Origin: Halomonas sp. SpR8
Lineage (GTDB): Bacteria; Pseudomonadota; Gammaproteobacteria; Pseudomonadales; Halomonadaceae
DNA length: 64,000 nucleotides
Reading direction: 5' to 3'
Assembly: GCF_031010195.1 (NCBI RefSeq)
Contig: NZ_JAUAMC010000003.1
Coordinates: 434,001 to 498,000 of the forward strand
In this document: piece by piece, positions 1 through 10,524 of the stretch
Layout: each line of letters opens with the position of its first letter
How positions within the stretch are numbered: the first letter of the stretch is position 1
Program-made: the position numbers and the translations under genes
The notes under the pieces: model-generated
Told to the model about the DNA's origin: nothing
The model's input: the letters and a program-made list of their open reading frames with translations, nothing else
The model's database searches: none

Positions 1-1588
1 CATAGGGCATCGGGCTAACGCCCAAGCTTTCCGCGGCACTCATCACCACCGGAAAAATAATCACCGCCGCTGCGTTATTGGTGACCAGTTCGGTAAGCAG
101 CGCCACCACGCAGTAAGTGCCTATTAACAGCAGCAGTGGATTACCCGCCACCAGGGTCAACACTCCTCCGCCGATCACTCCGGCAGCACCAGAGCTCTGC
201 AGCGCCGCCCCTACTCCAAAGGAGGCGGCAATGGTAAGCAGCACCTGGGTATCCAGGCCACGCTTGGCAGCACCTACCGAACAGCAGCCTGTCAGCAGCG
301 CCAAAGCGGCTCCCAACATGGCCGCGTTAAGCATGCTCAGCACACCGAAAGCGGCGAGTAGCACGGCACCTAATAGCAGGCCCCAGGCGAGCGGCGCTTT
401 TTCATGAATCGGCCGCGCCGCGCCATTGAGTTCACTAATCAGCAAAAAATCCCGTGACTGGCGGTGCCGCTCAATAAACGGGGGGCGCGCCTCGAGCAGC
501 AGCACATCGGCTGGCTGCAGCCGCACCTGGCCCAGATTGCCCTTAACACGTTCGCCACCACGGCAGATCGCCAGCACCGCTGCCCCATACAGAGTTCTAA
601 AGTGACCGTCGCGAATGCGCTGGCCGATAAACTGGCACTGATCAGACACCACCGCCTCAACCAAGCGGCGCTCTTTAAACTCCTTCTCCAAACTGGAAGT
701 ACCATCTCGGGAGGGGATTAAGCCGCGAATTTGCTGCAACTCAACTGCCGCATCTGAGGTGCCTGCAAATACCAGCCGATCACCGCCTTTGAGCTGCTCG
801 CCGGGGCCAACCACGCTGACCACATTGCCAGCGCGCTCAATTTCGACCAGAAACAGCTCCTGTAGGTGGCGTAGCCCTGCCTCTTCGACAGTGCGATCCA
901 CCAGTACGCCCGCCGGGTCGACTTCCATTTCGATCGTAAATTCGCGCGGATTGGCAAACGCATTGGCCACTCCTTCCCTGGCGGGCAGTAAACGCGGGCC
1001 TAGCAAAATCAGATAGGTAAGCCCCACCACGGCCACCGGAATACCCACCCAGGCTAAGTCCAACAGGCCCATACCAAGTTCAGGGTAACGCTCAACCAAC
1101 AGCCCATGTACCACCAGATTTGTGCTGGTACCAAACAGCGTGATGGTGCCACCCAGAATAGAAGCGAAACTAAGCGGCATCAGCAGCCGCTGTGGAGACA
1201 AGCGCAGCCGTCGGCTCCAGCTCAAGACGGCGGGAATATAGGTAGCCACTACGGGGGTGTTGTTAACAAAGCCGCTTAGCGACGCCACCGGAAGCACAAG
1301 GCGTATCAGTGCGCCTCTTTCGCTAGTGGGCCGCCCTAATACATAGCGAATGATCAGATCGATACCGCCCGTCTCTCGAATGCTGGCCACCAGCACATAC
1401 ATGAACGCCACGGTAAACAGGCCGGTATTGGAGAAGCCCCCTAGCGCCTGCTGGGGGTCAATCACCCCCAACGTCATTAGCACAATAACCGCGCCCAACA
1501 GAATAATATCCGGCCCCAAGCGTGAAAAGGCCATTAACGGGAAGATGGTGAGCACCATCCCTACCGCTATCCAAGCATCCAGCGACAT
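1..1588 (-). CDS. DASS/ArsB-type permease with two RCK_C domains (3' end outside window)
   Basis: Translated from the ATG at 1588; the frame stays open to the window edge, so the C-terminus is missing. The protein begins MSLDAWIAVGMVLTIFPLMA and has an N-terminal block of membrane helices, a soluble middle (about residues 210-390) that reads as two consecutive TrkA_C/RCK_C domains, and a second membrane block containing ELVTNNAAAVIIFP. The repeated NNTP/TNNAAA-type signatures in the two membrane halves are typical of the SLC13/ArsB-NhaD permease superfamily. The RCK_C pair suggests nucleotide or ligand gating. Substrate (dicarboxylate, sulfate or another anion) cannot be told. A second DASS transporter of the shorter type lies at 24008-25657. 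Confidence 0.85.
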   Translation of the reverse strand, partial: MSLDAWIAVGMVLTIFPLMAFSRLGPDIILLGAVIVLMTLGVIDPQQALGGFSNTGLFTVAFMYVLVASIRETGGIDLIIRYVLGRPTSERGALIRLVLPVASLSGFVNNTPVVATYIPAVLSWSRRLRLSPQRLLMPLSFASILGGTITLFGTSTNLVVHGLLVERYPELGMGLLDLAWVGIPVAVVGLTYLILLGPRLLPAREGVANAFANPREFTIEMEVDPAGVLVDRTVEEAGLRHLQELFLVEIERAGNVVSVVGPGEQLKGGDRLVFAGTSDAAVELQQIRGLIPSRDGTSSLEKEFKERRLVEAVVSDQCQFIGQRIRDGHFRTLYGAAVLAICRGGERVKGNLGQVRLQPADVLLLEARPPFIERHRQSRDFLLISELNGAARPIHEKAPLAWGLLLGAVLLAAFGVLSMLNAAMLGAALALLTGCCSVGAAKRGLDTQVLLTIAASFGVGAALQSSGAAGVIGGGVLTLVAGNPLLLLIGTYCVVALLTELVTNNAAAVIIFPVVMSAAESLGVSPMPY

Positions 1589-1746
1589 AACCACGACATC
1601 CTTAACAAATAAGCATGGTCGTATTGTGAAGCTAATTTTATATTCTAAAAAGTTATTTTTAGAAACATTTAAAGATCAAAATGGAATATACGTGTGAGGT
1701 GTGAATTAAGTATAAGTTGCAAAAACCTAAACAGCAGACACAAAGA

Positions 1747-1770
1747 ACCCCGCACTTAGCGGGGTCCTTT
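1747..1770 (-). terminator. Rho-independent terminator of the cold-shock gene
   Basis: Read on the minus strand, a GC stem CCCCGC with a five-base loop TAAGT and GCGGGG is followed by TTCTTT. It lies about 55 bp downstream of the csp stop codon. Confidence 0.7.
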
Positions 1771-1823
1771 GGTCAATCAACGCTACGCGATGATTGCTAA
1801 CATCTTAGTGCTTAAGAATTAAC

Positions 1824-2027
1824 TTAAACAGGTTTGATGTTAGAAGCCTGAAGGCCTTTTTTACCCTGAGTGACGTCGAAGGAAACCTTCTGGCCGTCTT
1901 GCAGGGATTTGAAGCCTTCTGCCTGAATTTCTGAGAAATGCGCGAACAGGTCGTCGCCATTGTCGTCAGGAGAAATAAAGCCAAAACCTTTAGTGTCGTT
2001 GAACCATTTAACTGTACCAGTTGCCAT
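1824..2027 (-). CDS. Cold-shock protein (CspA family)
   Basis: 67 residues from the ATG at 2027, preceded by GAGGAA at a spacing of 8; an upstream in-frame start at 2042 lacks this. The OB-fold has both RNA-binding motifs of the family, KGFGFI (RNP1) and DLFAHF (RNP2 type), and starts [10 protein letters not shown]. It binds single-stranded RNA and DNA in the cytoplasm as an RNA chaperone. The roughly 230 bp between it and the next gene upstream would hold its promoter and the long 5' leader usual for cold-shock mRNAs; I see no other gene there. The paralogue within the Csp family cannot be told from sequence alone. Confidence 0.95.
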   Translation of the reverse strand: MATGTVKWFNDTKGFGFISPDDNGDDLFAHFSEIQAEGFKSLQDGQKVSFDVTQGKKGLQASNIKPV

Positions 2028-2260
2028 GATTGAGTTCCTCAATTTAGCTAATTAAAACCGGGTAATACCCGAATTGCAGTGGGTAGAACAAGAGACTTTC
2101 ACCAGATTTAACGCTTGAGGCGCTTCTATACTGCTGACAACGTTCGACTTGCTAACCAACTGAGCGTATCTTGCGCCAAACCGCTTTGCACGTCAACACC
2201 GTGCGATAGCATGACCGAATATCACCTTGTGATGGGTGGAAGGCTAATGATGGGTGAACG

Positions 2261-3919
2261 CTAACCACGCTCCGCCAATATCCACCCGGCGGCCTTCTCT
2301 GCAATCATCAGCGTGGGCGAGTTGGTGTTGCCACTGGTAATCGTCGGCATTACCCCCGCATCCGCTACCCGCAACCCGTTCACACCGCGCACTCTCAAAT
2401 GCGCATCGACCACCGCCATGGCGTCATCGTCACGGCCCATTCGTGTGGTACCCACGGGGTGAAAAATAGTCGTGCCAATATCACCCGCCAAGCGCGCTAA
2501 CTCATCGTCACTTTGATACTCAACGCCTGGTTTCACCTCTTCTGGCGCGTACTTGGCAAACGCAGACTGCTCGGCGATACGCCGGGTAACGCGCAGGGAG
2601 TCCGCTGCCACCTTGCGATCTTCAGGCGTGCTCAAATAGTTAGGCGAAATTGCGGGCGCTTGGCGCGGGTCGCTGCTTTTTAATCGCACCGTGCCACGGC
2701 TGGTGGGATTCAAATTGCACACGCTGGCGGTAATCGCCGGGTACGGGTGTAGCGGCTGGCCAAAGGCCTCCAGGCTTAGCGGCTGCACGTGGTATTGAAT
2801 ATTGGGATGCGTTTGCTCCTCACAGCTACGGGTAAAAGCACCCAGCTGAGAAGGTGCCATGCTCATCGGCCCTGAGCGCTTTAGTAGGTACTCCAAACCA
2901 ATGCCTGCTTTACCCCACAGCGTACTGGCCATGGCATTCAGGGTTTTGCCATTAGTGATTTTATAGACTGATCGGATCTGCAGATGATCCTGCAGGTTTT
3001 CGCCGACGCCGGGAAGGTCGTGGATAACCTCAACGCCATGTTCGCGCAGCAGCTCAGCAGGCCCTACGCCAGAAAGCTGCAGAAGATGCGGCGTGCCGAT
3101 GGCGCCCGCGCAGAGCACTACTTCCCTGCTCGCCGCAACACGAAGGGTGCTGCCCTCACGCTCTACCTCCGCGCCTGTGCATTGCAGCGTCTCTGCGCGA
3201 TTTGCAAACAGCAGGCGATTTACTTGGGAGGAATGCCATAGCGTCAGGTTGTCGCGCTTGAGTGCAGGGCGCAAAAAAGCCTTAGCGGTATTCCAGCGCC
3301 AGCCCGAGCGCTGATTAACCTCAAAGTAGGCCACTCCTTCATTAGAGCCGCGGTTAAAATCGTCGGTGCGAGGAATGCCCGCCTGCACGGCAGCTTCGGC
3401 AAAGTCATCCAGCACCTGCCACTTAAGGCGCTGCTTTTCGATCCGCCATTCACCGCCGTGGCCGTGAAAATCGCGATGCTTGGCATCGGCATCGCCGCCC
3501 CCATCCAGGCGGTAATGGTCTTCGTGTTTGATAAAGTCGGGTAGACAGCTCTCCCAGCGCCAGGCATCGTCGCCGGTGACCTCGGCCCAGTGGTCGTAGT
3601 CCCGCGCCTGGCCGCGCATATAGATCATGCCATTAATGCTTGAGCAGCCGCCCAGGGTTTTGCCCCGTGGGTAGATCAAAGAACGGCCGTTGAGCCCTTT
3701 GTCTGGCTCGGTGCGAAACAGCCAGTCGGTGCGCGGGTTATTAATGCAGTAGAGATAGCCCACCGGGATATGGATCCAGTGGTAGTTATCGCGGCCACCC
3801 GCTTCGATCAGCAGCACCTTATTGTTTGGATTGGCGCTAAGACGATTGGCCATCAGGCACCCGGCGGTGCCTGCTCCTACCACTATATAGTCGAAGTTAT
3901 TATTAATTGGCGCTGGCAT
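2261..3919 (-). CDS. GMC-family FAD oxidoreductase (choline dehydrogenase-like)
   Basis: 552 residues. The N-terminal Rossmann motif VGAGTAGCLMA binds FAD; the GMC signatures are at PRGKTLGGCSSINGMIYMRG (about residues 84-103) and the second signature near GAIGTPHLLQLSGVGP. The C-terminal HPVGTTRMG and NTNSPTLMIAEKAA carry the catalytic His and Asn region. This family oxidises primary alcohols to aldehydes, passing electrons to quinone or oxygen. The gene lies 26 bp downstream of the semialdehyde dehydrogenase gene on the same strand, so the pair could act in sequence on an alcohol and its aldehyde. BetA proper is usually beside betB/betI, which are absent, so I do not assign the symbol. Confidence 0.88.
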   Translation of the reverse strand: MPAPINNNFDYIVVGAGTAGCLMANRLSANPNNKVLLIEAGGRDNYHWIHIPVGYLYCINNPRTDWLFRTEPDKGLNGRSLIYPRGKTLGGCSSINGMIYMRGQARDYDHWAEVTGDDAWRWESCLPDFIKHEDHYRLDGGGDADAKHRDFHGHGGEWRIEKQRLKWQVLDDFAEAAVQAGIPRTDDFNRGSNEGVAYFEVNQRSGWRWNTAKAFLRPALKRDNLTLWHSSQVNRLLFANRAETLQCTGAEVEREGSTLRVAASREVVLCAGAIGTPHLLQLSGVGPAELLREHGVEVIHDLPGVGENLQDHLQIRSVYKITNGKTLNAMASTLWGKAGIGLEYLLKRSGPMSMAPSQLGAFTRSCEEQTHPNIQYHVQPLSLEAFGQPLHPYPAITASVCNLNPTSRGTVRLKSSDPRQAPAISPNYLSTPEDRKVAADSLRVTRRIAEQSAFAKYAPEEVKPGVEYQSDDELARLAGDIGTTIFHPVGTTRMGRDDDAMAVVDAHLRVRGVNGLRVADAGVMPTITSGNTNSPTLMIAEKAAGWILAERG

Positions 3920-3945
3920 GCGTTGGCTCCCATAACGTGTAGGCG

Positions 3946-5457
3946 TTACTTTGCCGTGGGCATCACAAACTCAGCGCCGGCGTCGATGGAGTCTGACCAG
4001 CGCTGCATGATGGATTTCTGCTTGGTATAGAAGCGCACGCCCTCTTCGCCGTAAGCGTGGGTGTCGCCAAACAGCGAGCGCTTCCAGCCACCAAAGCCGT
4101 GCCACGCCATGGGTACCGGAATAGGCACATTGATGCCTACCATACCGACCTGAATACGGCGGCCAAACTCCCGCGCCACCGTGCCGCTTTCGGTAAAGCA
4201 GCTAACGCCGTTGCCGAACTCGTGATCGTTAATCAACTGAATGGCCGTGGCAATATCCGGCACTCGCACGCAGACCAGTACCGGGCCAAAAATTTCTTCT
4301 TTGTAGATCGTCATATCTGGAGTGACGTTGTCAAAAAGCGTGCCGCCCATCCAGAAGCCATCGGCGCAGTCGTCACCTGCCGTTGAGGCATCAAAGTGGC
4401 GGCCATCGACCACCAGTTCGGCGCCTTCCGCCACGCCTTTTTCGATATAGCCGGTAATCCGTTGATGAGCCTCACGGGTCACAATGGGGCCCATTTCCGC
4501 ATCCAGCTGCATACCATCTTTTACTTTCAGCGCCTTGGCACGTTCAGCCAGGGCAGGCACGACTTTATCCGCCACATCGCCGACCAATACGGCCACGCTA
4601 ATCGCCATGCAGCGCTCACCGGCAGAGCCGTAGGCAGCGCCAATCAATGCGTCGACGGCTTTATCCAAGTGCGCATCCGGCATCACCACCATATGGTTTT
4701 TAGCGCCGCCCAAGGCTTGAATGCGCTTGCCGTTGCGGGCACCGCGCTCGTAGATCAGGTTGGCAATCGGCGTAGACCCCACAAACGACAGCGCCTTAAC
4801 GTGCGGGTGATCGATAAGGGCTTCCACCGAGTTTTTGTCACCCTGCACAACGTTAAACACGCCATCAGGCAGGCCCGCCTGCTTCAGCAGGTCGGCCATC
4901 AGCAGCGAGGCACTAGGGTCTAGCGGGCTGGGTTTCAAAATAAACGTATTACCGGCAGCAATGGCCAGCGGGAACATCCACATCGGCACCATCGCCGGGA
5001 AATTAAACGGCGTTATACCAGCGACGACGCCTAAAGGCTGACGCGTCGTCCAGTTATCGATTCCGGTACTCACTTGTTCGGTGTAGTCACCCTTTAACAG
5101 CTGCGGGATACCACAGGCGAATTCGACAATATCGATACCGCGGGCCACTTCCCCCTGGGCATCGGTGAATACTTTGCCGTGCTCTTTGGTAATCGCTTCG
5201 GCCAGTTCGTCTTTATGGGTATTTAATAGTTCCAAAAACTTGAACATCACCCGAGCACGGCGAATGGGCGGCGTATCAGCCCAGGCGGGAAAAGCAGCTT
5301 GAGCAGCTTCTACCGCCGCGTTGACGTCTGCCGGGGAAGCCAGCGACACGCGGCCGGTAACGTGGCCAGTGGCAGGATTGAAAACGTCCTGAGCTTGTGA
5401 AGATTCACCCGCGCTTATTTGGCCATTGATAAAGTGCTGAATCGCTGTTGCTGTCAT
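3946..5457 (-). CDS. mmsA: CoA-acylating methylmalonate-semialdehyde dehydrogenase family protein
   Basis: 503 residues from ATG 5457 ([12 protein letters not shown]); the longer frame to 5499 adds 14 unsupported residues. The family hallmark [13 protein letters not shown] contains the catalytic cysteine, and [16 protein letters not shown] and FVGST form the NAD-binding region. MMSDH enzymes convert malonate semialdehyde or methylmalonate semialdehyde to acetyl-CoA or propionyl-CoA in valine, beta-alanine and inositol breakdown. It is first in a two-gene operon with the GMC oxidoreductase and is divergent from a LysR regulator 164 bp away, which is probably its activator. Which semialdehyde is the real substrate is not visible. 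Confidence 0.9.
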   Translation of the reverse strand: MTATAIQHFINGQISAGESSQAQDVFNPATGHVTGRVSLASPADVNAAVEAAQAAFPAWADTPPIRRARVMFKFLELLNTHKDELAEAITKEHGKVFTDAQGEVARGIDIVEFACGIPQLLKGDYTEQVSTGIDNWTTRQPLGVVAGITPFNFPAMVPMWMFPLAIAAGNTFILKPSPLDPSASLLMADLLKQAGLPDGVFNVVQGDKNSVEALIDHPHVKALSFVGSTPIANLIYERGARNGKRIQALGGAKNHMVVMPDAHLDKAVDALIGAAYGSAGERCMAISVAVLVGDVADKVVPALAERAKALKVKDGMQLDAEMGPIVTREAHQRITGYIEKGVAEGAELVVDGRHFDASTAGDDCADGFWMGGTLFDNVTPDMTIYKEEIFGPVLVCVRVPDIATAIQLINDHEFGNGVSCFTESGTVAREFGRRIQVGMVGINVPIPVPMAWHGFGGWKRSLFGDTHAYGEEGVRFYTKQKSIMQRWSDSIDAGAEFVMPTAK

Positions 5458-5621
5458 GGGAGTACCTGTTTTAAGAACGCACGTTGAGAGCTTATGCAAA
5501 AAAGCTTATGCAGAATATTTACCTTAAGCCTAGCCTACTGGGCCCAGCGAGCGGATCAATTGAGTTATTCAAAAGCCAGTTATAAGCTCTGTTAATATCA
5601 GCGTTCTATTTGAGGCCTAAC

Positions 5622-6554
5622 ATGCAAGACTACGCCACACTGCGCGCCTTCGTGGCCGTTGCACGAACGGGCAGCGTGTCACGCGCCGCTGAGCAGCTAC
5701 ACCTGACGCAACCCGCCATTAGCCTAAAGTTGAAGCAGCTACAGGCGAACTTGGGCCTCACGCTGTTTAGCCGCCGCCCACAGGGGCTTGCCTTGACGAC
5801 CGACGGCCATGCGCTGCTGCCTGCCGCTGAAAAAGCCCTGGCCAGCGCCTTGGCGTTTGAGCAAACCGCCGGAACACTGCACAGCACGCTGCGTGGAAAA
5901 CTCTCAATCGGTACCATTGTCGACCCAGAGTTTCTCCGTCTGGGGGCCTTTTTAAGCCGCCTAATGGCCCGTGCGCCGCAGCTGGAAACCGAGCTTCAGC
6001 ATGGCATGAGCGGCAGTGTGCTAAACCGCGTGGAGCAGGGTGACCTTGATGTCGGCTTTTACCTGGCACCGCCCGGCGACGGCCCTGGCCTAGCCTCTGA
6101 GCTCGCCCCTGGCAAAGGGCATGCGGCGCTGGCTTGGCGTGAGCTAACGCATTTTCACTACCATGTGATTGCCCCTGCGGGCTGGGAAAACCGGCTTATG
6201 GATACCCGCTGGGAGCACCTGGCGACGCTACCGTGGATTGTCACGCCGCCAGACTCCGCTCACCATCGGCTATTAAAACAGGCGCTTGGGCCAAGCGGCG
6301 CGGTACCCAATCGAATGGCCCAGGTTGACCAGGAGGCCTGCATGCTTGACCTGGTGCGCGCAGGCGTTGGCCTCAGCCTGGCCCGGGATGCCCTGGCGAT
6401 GACCGAACGCCAGGAGAGTGGTCTAGCCGTGGCCGACAACATTCGCCTGCCCTGTGCATTAAGCTTTATTTGGCGACACGAAAGCGCCAACGAGCCGCCG
6501 GTAAATGCTGCACTGAGTACACTGGATGAGGTATGGCCACATCGACCCGGCTAG
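5622..6554 (+). CDS. LysR-family transcriptional regulator
   Basis: 310 residues from ATG 5622, with GAGG eight bases upstream; the alternative TTG at 5610 is less likely. The N-terminal winged helix-turn-helix covers about residues 1-60 (ATLRAFVAVARTGSVSRAAEQLHLTQPAISLKLKQLQ region), followed by a type 2 periplasmic-binding-like effector domain. It is transcribed away from the mmsA-GMC operon, the usual arrangement for a LysR activator with its target promoter in the shared 5458-5621 gap. The effector is unknown. Confidence 0.92.
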   Translation: MQDYATLRAFVAVARTGSVSRAAEQLHLTQPAISLKLKQLQANLGLTLFSRRPQGLALTTDGHALLPAAEKALASALAFEQTAGTLHSTLRGKLSIGTIVDPEFLRLGAFLSRLMARAPQLETELQHGMSGSVLNRVEQGDLDVGFYLAPPGDGPGLASELAPGKGHAALAWRELTHFHYHVIAPAGWENRLMDTRWEHLATLPWIVTPPDSAHHRLLKQALGPSGAVPNRMAQVDQEACMLDLVRAGVGLSLARDALAMTERQESGLAVADNIRLPCALSFIWRHESANEPPVNAALSTLDEVWPHRPG

Positions 6555-6661
6555 CTTGTAAAAGAATAGCTGTAAGAGAATGGCTGTAAGGAAATCGCGT
6601 CTCAAGCCACTAATCGACTCAACAGCAAGCAATGACTCGCCACCGCCACTGGAGTGCCAAC

Positions 6662-7330
6662 ATGACCCGACTTTCGCTTTTGCGCCCCTTAACGCTGTGC
6701 ATTATGGCAGTTGCAGGCCTCGCCAGTGCACCACTTTACGCCCAGTCGTCTCAAGACCAATCATCTCAAGATCAGGCATCTCAAGAGCATGCCCATGCAG
6801 AGGCCACATTTGCCGGTGGCTGCTTCTGGTGCATGGAACCCCCTTATGACAACCAACCCGGCGTCAGTGCTACCATTTCCGGCTATATCGGCGGAGAGCT
6901 TGAAAACCCCAGCTATGAAGATATCTCCCGAGGCGGTACGGGCCACGCTGAAGTGGTGCAAATCGAGTACGACTCTGAACAGATCAGCTACGCGCAGCTA
7001 TTGGAGATCTTCTGGCGCAATATCGATCCCTTTGCGGTTGACCGCCAGTTCTGCGATGTGGGCGATCAATACCGTTCGGCGATCTTCTATCACAATGACG
7101 AGCAGCGCGAACTGGCCGAAGCGTCCAAAGCGGAAATGGAGGCGCGTTTTGACCGGGAGATTGCCACACAGATTGTACCGGCCACCACCTTTTGGCCTGC
7201 CGAGGAGTACCACCAGGATTATTATCAAAAGAATCCCGTACGCTATAAATTTTACCGCTTCAGCTGTGGCCGCGATGGCCGCCTGGAAGAGGTCTGGGGT
7301 GAAGAGGCCGGTGGGCCTACGTTTGAATAG
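6662..7330 (+). CDS. msrA: Peptide-methionine (S)-S-oxide reductase, exported
   Basis: 222 residues from ATG 6662, which has GGAG upstream and is followed by a signal peptide (RLSLLRPLTLCIMAVAGLAS ending near APLYA); the longer start at 6632 would bury the signal. The MsrA active-site motif GCFWC is at about residues 53-57, with GYIGG, GHAEVV and the YHQDYY C-terminal region conserved. It reduces methionine-S-sulfoxide, here probably in the periplasm. Between signal and catalytic domain is a low-complexity linker made of three degenerate SQDQ-type units encoded by a 15-bp repeat (6749-6793). The usual catalytic domain is complete. Confidence 0.93.
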   Translation: MTRLSLLRPLTLCIMAVAGLASAPLYAQSSQDQSSQDQASQEHAHAEATFAGGCFWCMEPPYDNQPGVSATISGYIGGELENPSYEDISRGGTGHAEVVQIEYDSEQISYAQLLEIFWRNIDPFAVDRQFCDVGDQYRSAIFYHNDEQRELAEASKAEMEARFDREIATQIVPATTFWPAEEYHQDYYQKNPVRYKFYRFSCGRDGRLEEVWGEEAGGPTFE

Positions 7331-7347
7331 CAGGAGAACAATACGAT

Positions 7348-8934
7348 CTAACGCCAGCGCCGCTGCTTTTTCACTAACGTCGACTGATCGATTCCCAGCA
7401 CAGCGGCTGCCGCACGTGTCGTGCCATGCTTGGCAAGCGCTTGTTGAATGAGTTGCTGCTCAAACCGATTAACCTGCTGCCGAAGATCATCACTCACGGG
7501 CTCTAAACTAAATGGCAGAGTGGGAAATATCTCACTCGGCAGCGTAGTGGTAGCGATCTCGTCCTCTACCGCCGTGACGGCTAAGCGTTCGGTTAAATTA
7601 ATCAGCTCGCGGATATTGCCAGGCCATGAGTAGCTCGACAGTAATTCCAACGCCTCGGGGTTCCAGCGCTTTTTAACATCGTGCAACTGATTAAAGTGGT
7701 CTAGGTAATAGTTCAGTAATGGGATTACCTCATCTCGACGTTGCCGCAATGGGGGTAACCATAGCGGCACCACGCTTATGCGATAAAATAGATCTTCACG
7801 AAAGCCCCCTTTCTTAACCTGGTCGTTTAAATCCTGATGGGTCGCGGTAATCAGGCGCACATTGGTATGACGAAAAACTGTCCCACCTACTGGCAAATAG
7901 CGATTTTCCTCCACTACCTTGAGTAGCTTCACCTGCAACGCGAGGGGAAGATCGCCTATTTCATCCAGAAAAAGCGTGCCGCCATGGGCCACATCCAATA
8001 ACCCCTGTTTACCTCTTGGCGTAGCCCCGGTAAACGCCCCGGGGGCATAACCAAACAGTTCCGCTTCCAGTAACCCTTCCGGAAATGCCGCACAGTTCAG
8101 CTCCAAAAATGGCCCATCCGCTCGGTCACTGTGCTGATGGATATAGCGCGCCAACAGCGTTTTACCAGTCCCCGTTTCCCCTTGAATCAGGATCTTCGCG
8201 GTTGATTTCGCCACTCGCTTAGCAAGCGCAAAGCAGGGTTCCGTTTGCTGGCTGCTGATCACCCCAGTCGCACTCAGTGACGTTATCTCAGGTACTTTAT
8301 ACGCCTCGCGAATGCGCTGGATCTGCTCCAACTGCTCCTGGGCGTGTTTCGCCAGCAGCAGTTCGGTAATATCACGCACACTAGTAACCACGTAGGCAAT
8401 CGAGCCATCAGCACTGAACATGGGCGTCCCGGTCACAACGATCTTGCGACTGCCATGAATTGTCTGCACCAGCGTAATCGGGCGGCGTTCCCGGATAACT
8501 TCCAATGAGGCTGACTTAGAAATAAACCCCGCCTTCACCAGGTCAGCCATATGAAAGCCCACCACATCCGCCCGAGAAATACCCGTGATACGTTCGTAAG
8601 CTTTATTGATCGTCACCGTAATACCATTGGCATCGGTGATATAAACACCATCATGCAAGGCATCCAGAAATGAGCGTAATGGCTCTTGGTCAAAGCCAGA
8701 CGCATCAACGCTCTCAGCCTCCGCCGAGGGTTTAATACCCGTGACGCGATAACGCATACACTCACCCACCAACTGGTCTAATGCCGCATTGCGCTGCGCC
8801 TCTTCAATATCGGTGCGGGTTAATACTCCAGTCACCTGTCCCTGGCTATCAAATACCTCCACCGCATCCGTACCGTGTGAATCAAATAGCGGTAGTGCGG
8901 CTTCCAACGAAAGGCACTCTTCGATACGTTGCAT
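7348..8934 (-). CDS. Sigma-54-dependent enhancer-binding regulator with PAS domain
   Basis: 528 residues. An N-terminal stretch ending near residue 60 resembles half of a CBS module, a PAS domain occupies about residues 83-190 ([20 protein letters not shown]), then an AAA+ domain with GETGTGKT (Walker A), the sigma-54-contacting GAFTGA loop, [13 protein letters not shown] (Walker B) and PLRQRRDEV, and a Fis-type HTH at the C-terminus. GAFTGA means it should remodel sigma-54 polymerase. It is the last gene of a same-strand run with the permease and alcohol dehydrogenase. A strong sigma-54 promoter at 11782-11798 heads that run, so it likely activates its own operon. Confidence 0.93.
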   Translation of the reverse strand: MQRIEECLSLEAALPLFDSHGTDAVEVFDSQGQVTGVLTRTDIEEAQRNAALDQLVGECMRYRVTGIKPSAEAESVDASGFDQEPLRSFLDALHDGVYITDANGITVTINKAYERITGISRADVVGFHMADLVKAGFISKSASLEVIRERRPITLVQTIHGSRKIVVTGTPMFSADGSIAYVVTSVRDITELLLAKHAQEQLEQIQRIREAYKVPEITSLSATGVISSQQTEPCFALAKRVAKSTAKILIQGETGTGKTLLARYIHQHSDRADGPFLELNCAAFPEGLLEAELFGYAPGAFTGATPRGKQGLLDVAHGGTLFLDEIGDLPLALQVKLLKVVEENRYLPVGGTVFRHTNVRLITATHQDLNDQVKKGGFREDLFYRISVVPLWLPPLRQRRDEVIPLLNYYLDHFNQLHDVKKRWNPEALELLSSYSWPGNIRELINLTERLAVTAVEDEIATTTLPSEIFPTLPFSLEPVSDDLRQQVNRFEQQLIQQALAKHGTTRAAAAVLGIDQSTLVKKQRRWR

Positions 8935-9027
8935 AACAGCTCCCCTGATAGACCGCGCCCACCGCTTTCACGGTGGACGCTGGTTCTCAACCCAATAGCG
9001 TTTAAGCCACTATAGAGCCAGAATCTG

Positions 9028-10449
9028 TTATTTGCGCAGAGGCACCTCCGGCTCTAGATCAGTCTGTGGTAGCGATGCCTCATCCCAATCCTTCACGAAG
9101 GTTTTATCCACCTCACCTGAGAAGAAGCGTTTTCCGTAAATTAACGCGCAGAGCAGGATACCTACCGCAAAAGCCCAGGCAGCCCCTTTAATGACGAGCA
9201 TGGCGGCAATAATGCCCGCGATACCCAAGTCACGCTGGCTGCGGGCCTCCATGATGCCAATACGCACACTCACGTAACCCTGAATCAACAGCGTCAGCGC
9301 CAGCGCAATCCCCAGGATGGGCTCCACCAAGCTCACAATCGGCAGCAGCAACAAACCGGTATTCGTCCCCCAGCGGAATGAACCAGAGCCGCCGAAGATA
9401 GAGTTCATCGCCGCTTTGCCCTGCTTGTAACGCTCCACTGTGACCACATGCATTGCAGCCCACAGCGGGCCACACATCACCACATCGGGGCCAAAAATGC
9501 TCATCCCGAAATTACGCCCACCAAAAATCATGTGCGCCCGGTTGGGGCTATAGTCGATTTTTTCGTCTTGGCGCTTCTCATCCGCTTCTTCCAGCAACGC
9601 CTTGCTTTGCAGCACATCGCCAAACAGCACAATGTAAGCGGCGATAACCGTAGGTAGCGCAGTCAAAAACATCGTCAGCGGCGGTAAGCCAACGCCGAAC
9701 ACCGTGTATTCGCTAAACATCAGCGCGAAATCAGGCTGGCTAAATCCCCACTCGACATCAGGCCACGGCGCTTCACCAAACAGTGGGGCCACAATGATTG
9801 CCAGTACAATAATGGGGAAAATACCCAACTTACCGATCGCGCCCCAAAGTCCGCCCTGCGCTTTCAACTTGTTAAAGTGCCGAGAAAAAATCAGATAAAA
9901 CGCAACACCCACAGCAATCGCAATGGTAAACGGATACTGCTCAAAGCGGCCGCCCTCATCAAACACCACGACAATCGCCGCTAGCCCAGCCCCCATAATA
10001 ACCCCCGCTTTAATAGCAGACGGAATCAGCCGCACCACTTTACTCGCCATGCCTGTTACCCCAAGCCCAAGGGCAAGAATCCCCAGCAGCATCTGGAAGG
10101 CAATCAGCGCATGAACTCTGTCAACCCCCTCTGGAAAGGTTGAGACATAAGCCATCAACAAAGGAATAGCAGGGGTAATCCACCCTGGAATGACCGGATC
10201 GCCCAGCAGGTGATGCATCAAATAGAGCAGACCATTTAAAATCACAATAGCCAGAGCCGCCTCAAATGGCATGCCTAATAGCTGCATCATTAATGGAATG
10301 GCGGCAAGATCCACCGCACACATCAATAGCCCTTGCAGGTAATCAGGCAGTTCAAAACGGTAATGGTAAAATGGCAGGCGTAGCTTAAATGGCCCTAACG
10401 GGGTGTACGGGCTCTCTTCACCGTCGACGCGATGTTTCCAAGCGCTCAT
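9028..10449 (-). CDS. Polytopic membrane permease (NCS2/SulP-like fold, substrate unknown)
   Basis: 473 residues with about 12 hydrophobic segments (for example LIAFQMLLGILALGLGVTG and TMFLTALPTVIAAYIVLFGD). The ATG at 10449 has AGGAG eight bases upstream. The layout and the GDPVIPGWITPAIPL segment suggest a purine/sulfate-permease-like transporter, but I cannot name a substrate. It lies between the alcohol dehydrogenase (76 bp upstream) and the sigma-54 activator (93 bp downstream) on one strand, so it probably imports the alcohol-yielding substrate or exports a product of that pathway. Confidence 0.7.
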   Translation of the reverse strand: MSAWKHRVDGEESPYTPLGPFKLRLPFYHYRFELPDYLQGLLMCAVDLAAIPLMMQLLGMPFEAALAIVILNGLLYLMHHLLGDPVIPGWITPAIPLLMAYVSTFPEGVDRVHALIAFQMLLGILALGLGVTGMASKVVRLIPSAIKAGVIMGAGLAAIVVVFDEGGRFEQYPFTIAIAVGVAFYLIFSRHFNKLKAQGGLWGAIGKLGIFPIIVLAIIVAPLFGEAPWPDVEWGFSQPDFALMFSEYTVFGVGLPPLTMFLTALPTVIAAYIVLFGDVLQSKALLEEADEKRQDEKIDYSPNRAHMIFGGRNFGMSIFGPDVVMCGPLWAAMHVVTVERYKQGKAAMNSIFGGSGSFRWGTNTGLLLLPIVSLVEPILGIALALTLLIQGYVSVRIGIMEARSQRDLGIAGIIAAMLVIKGAAWAFAVGILLCALIYGKRFFSGEVDKTFVKDWDEASLPQTDLEPEVPLRK

Positions 10450-10524
10450 GGCATGGACTCCTGTTTTAAAGTTGTTAGTGTTTTGAATAGGTGTGCTTAT
10501 ATAAGCGATTGTCTTTATTAGACT

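Noticed and set aside
4396..4923. 175-codon plus-strand frame across mmsA
   Set aside because: His/Gln-rich antisense shadow of a conserved dehydrogenase.
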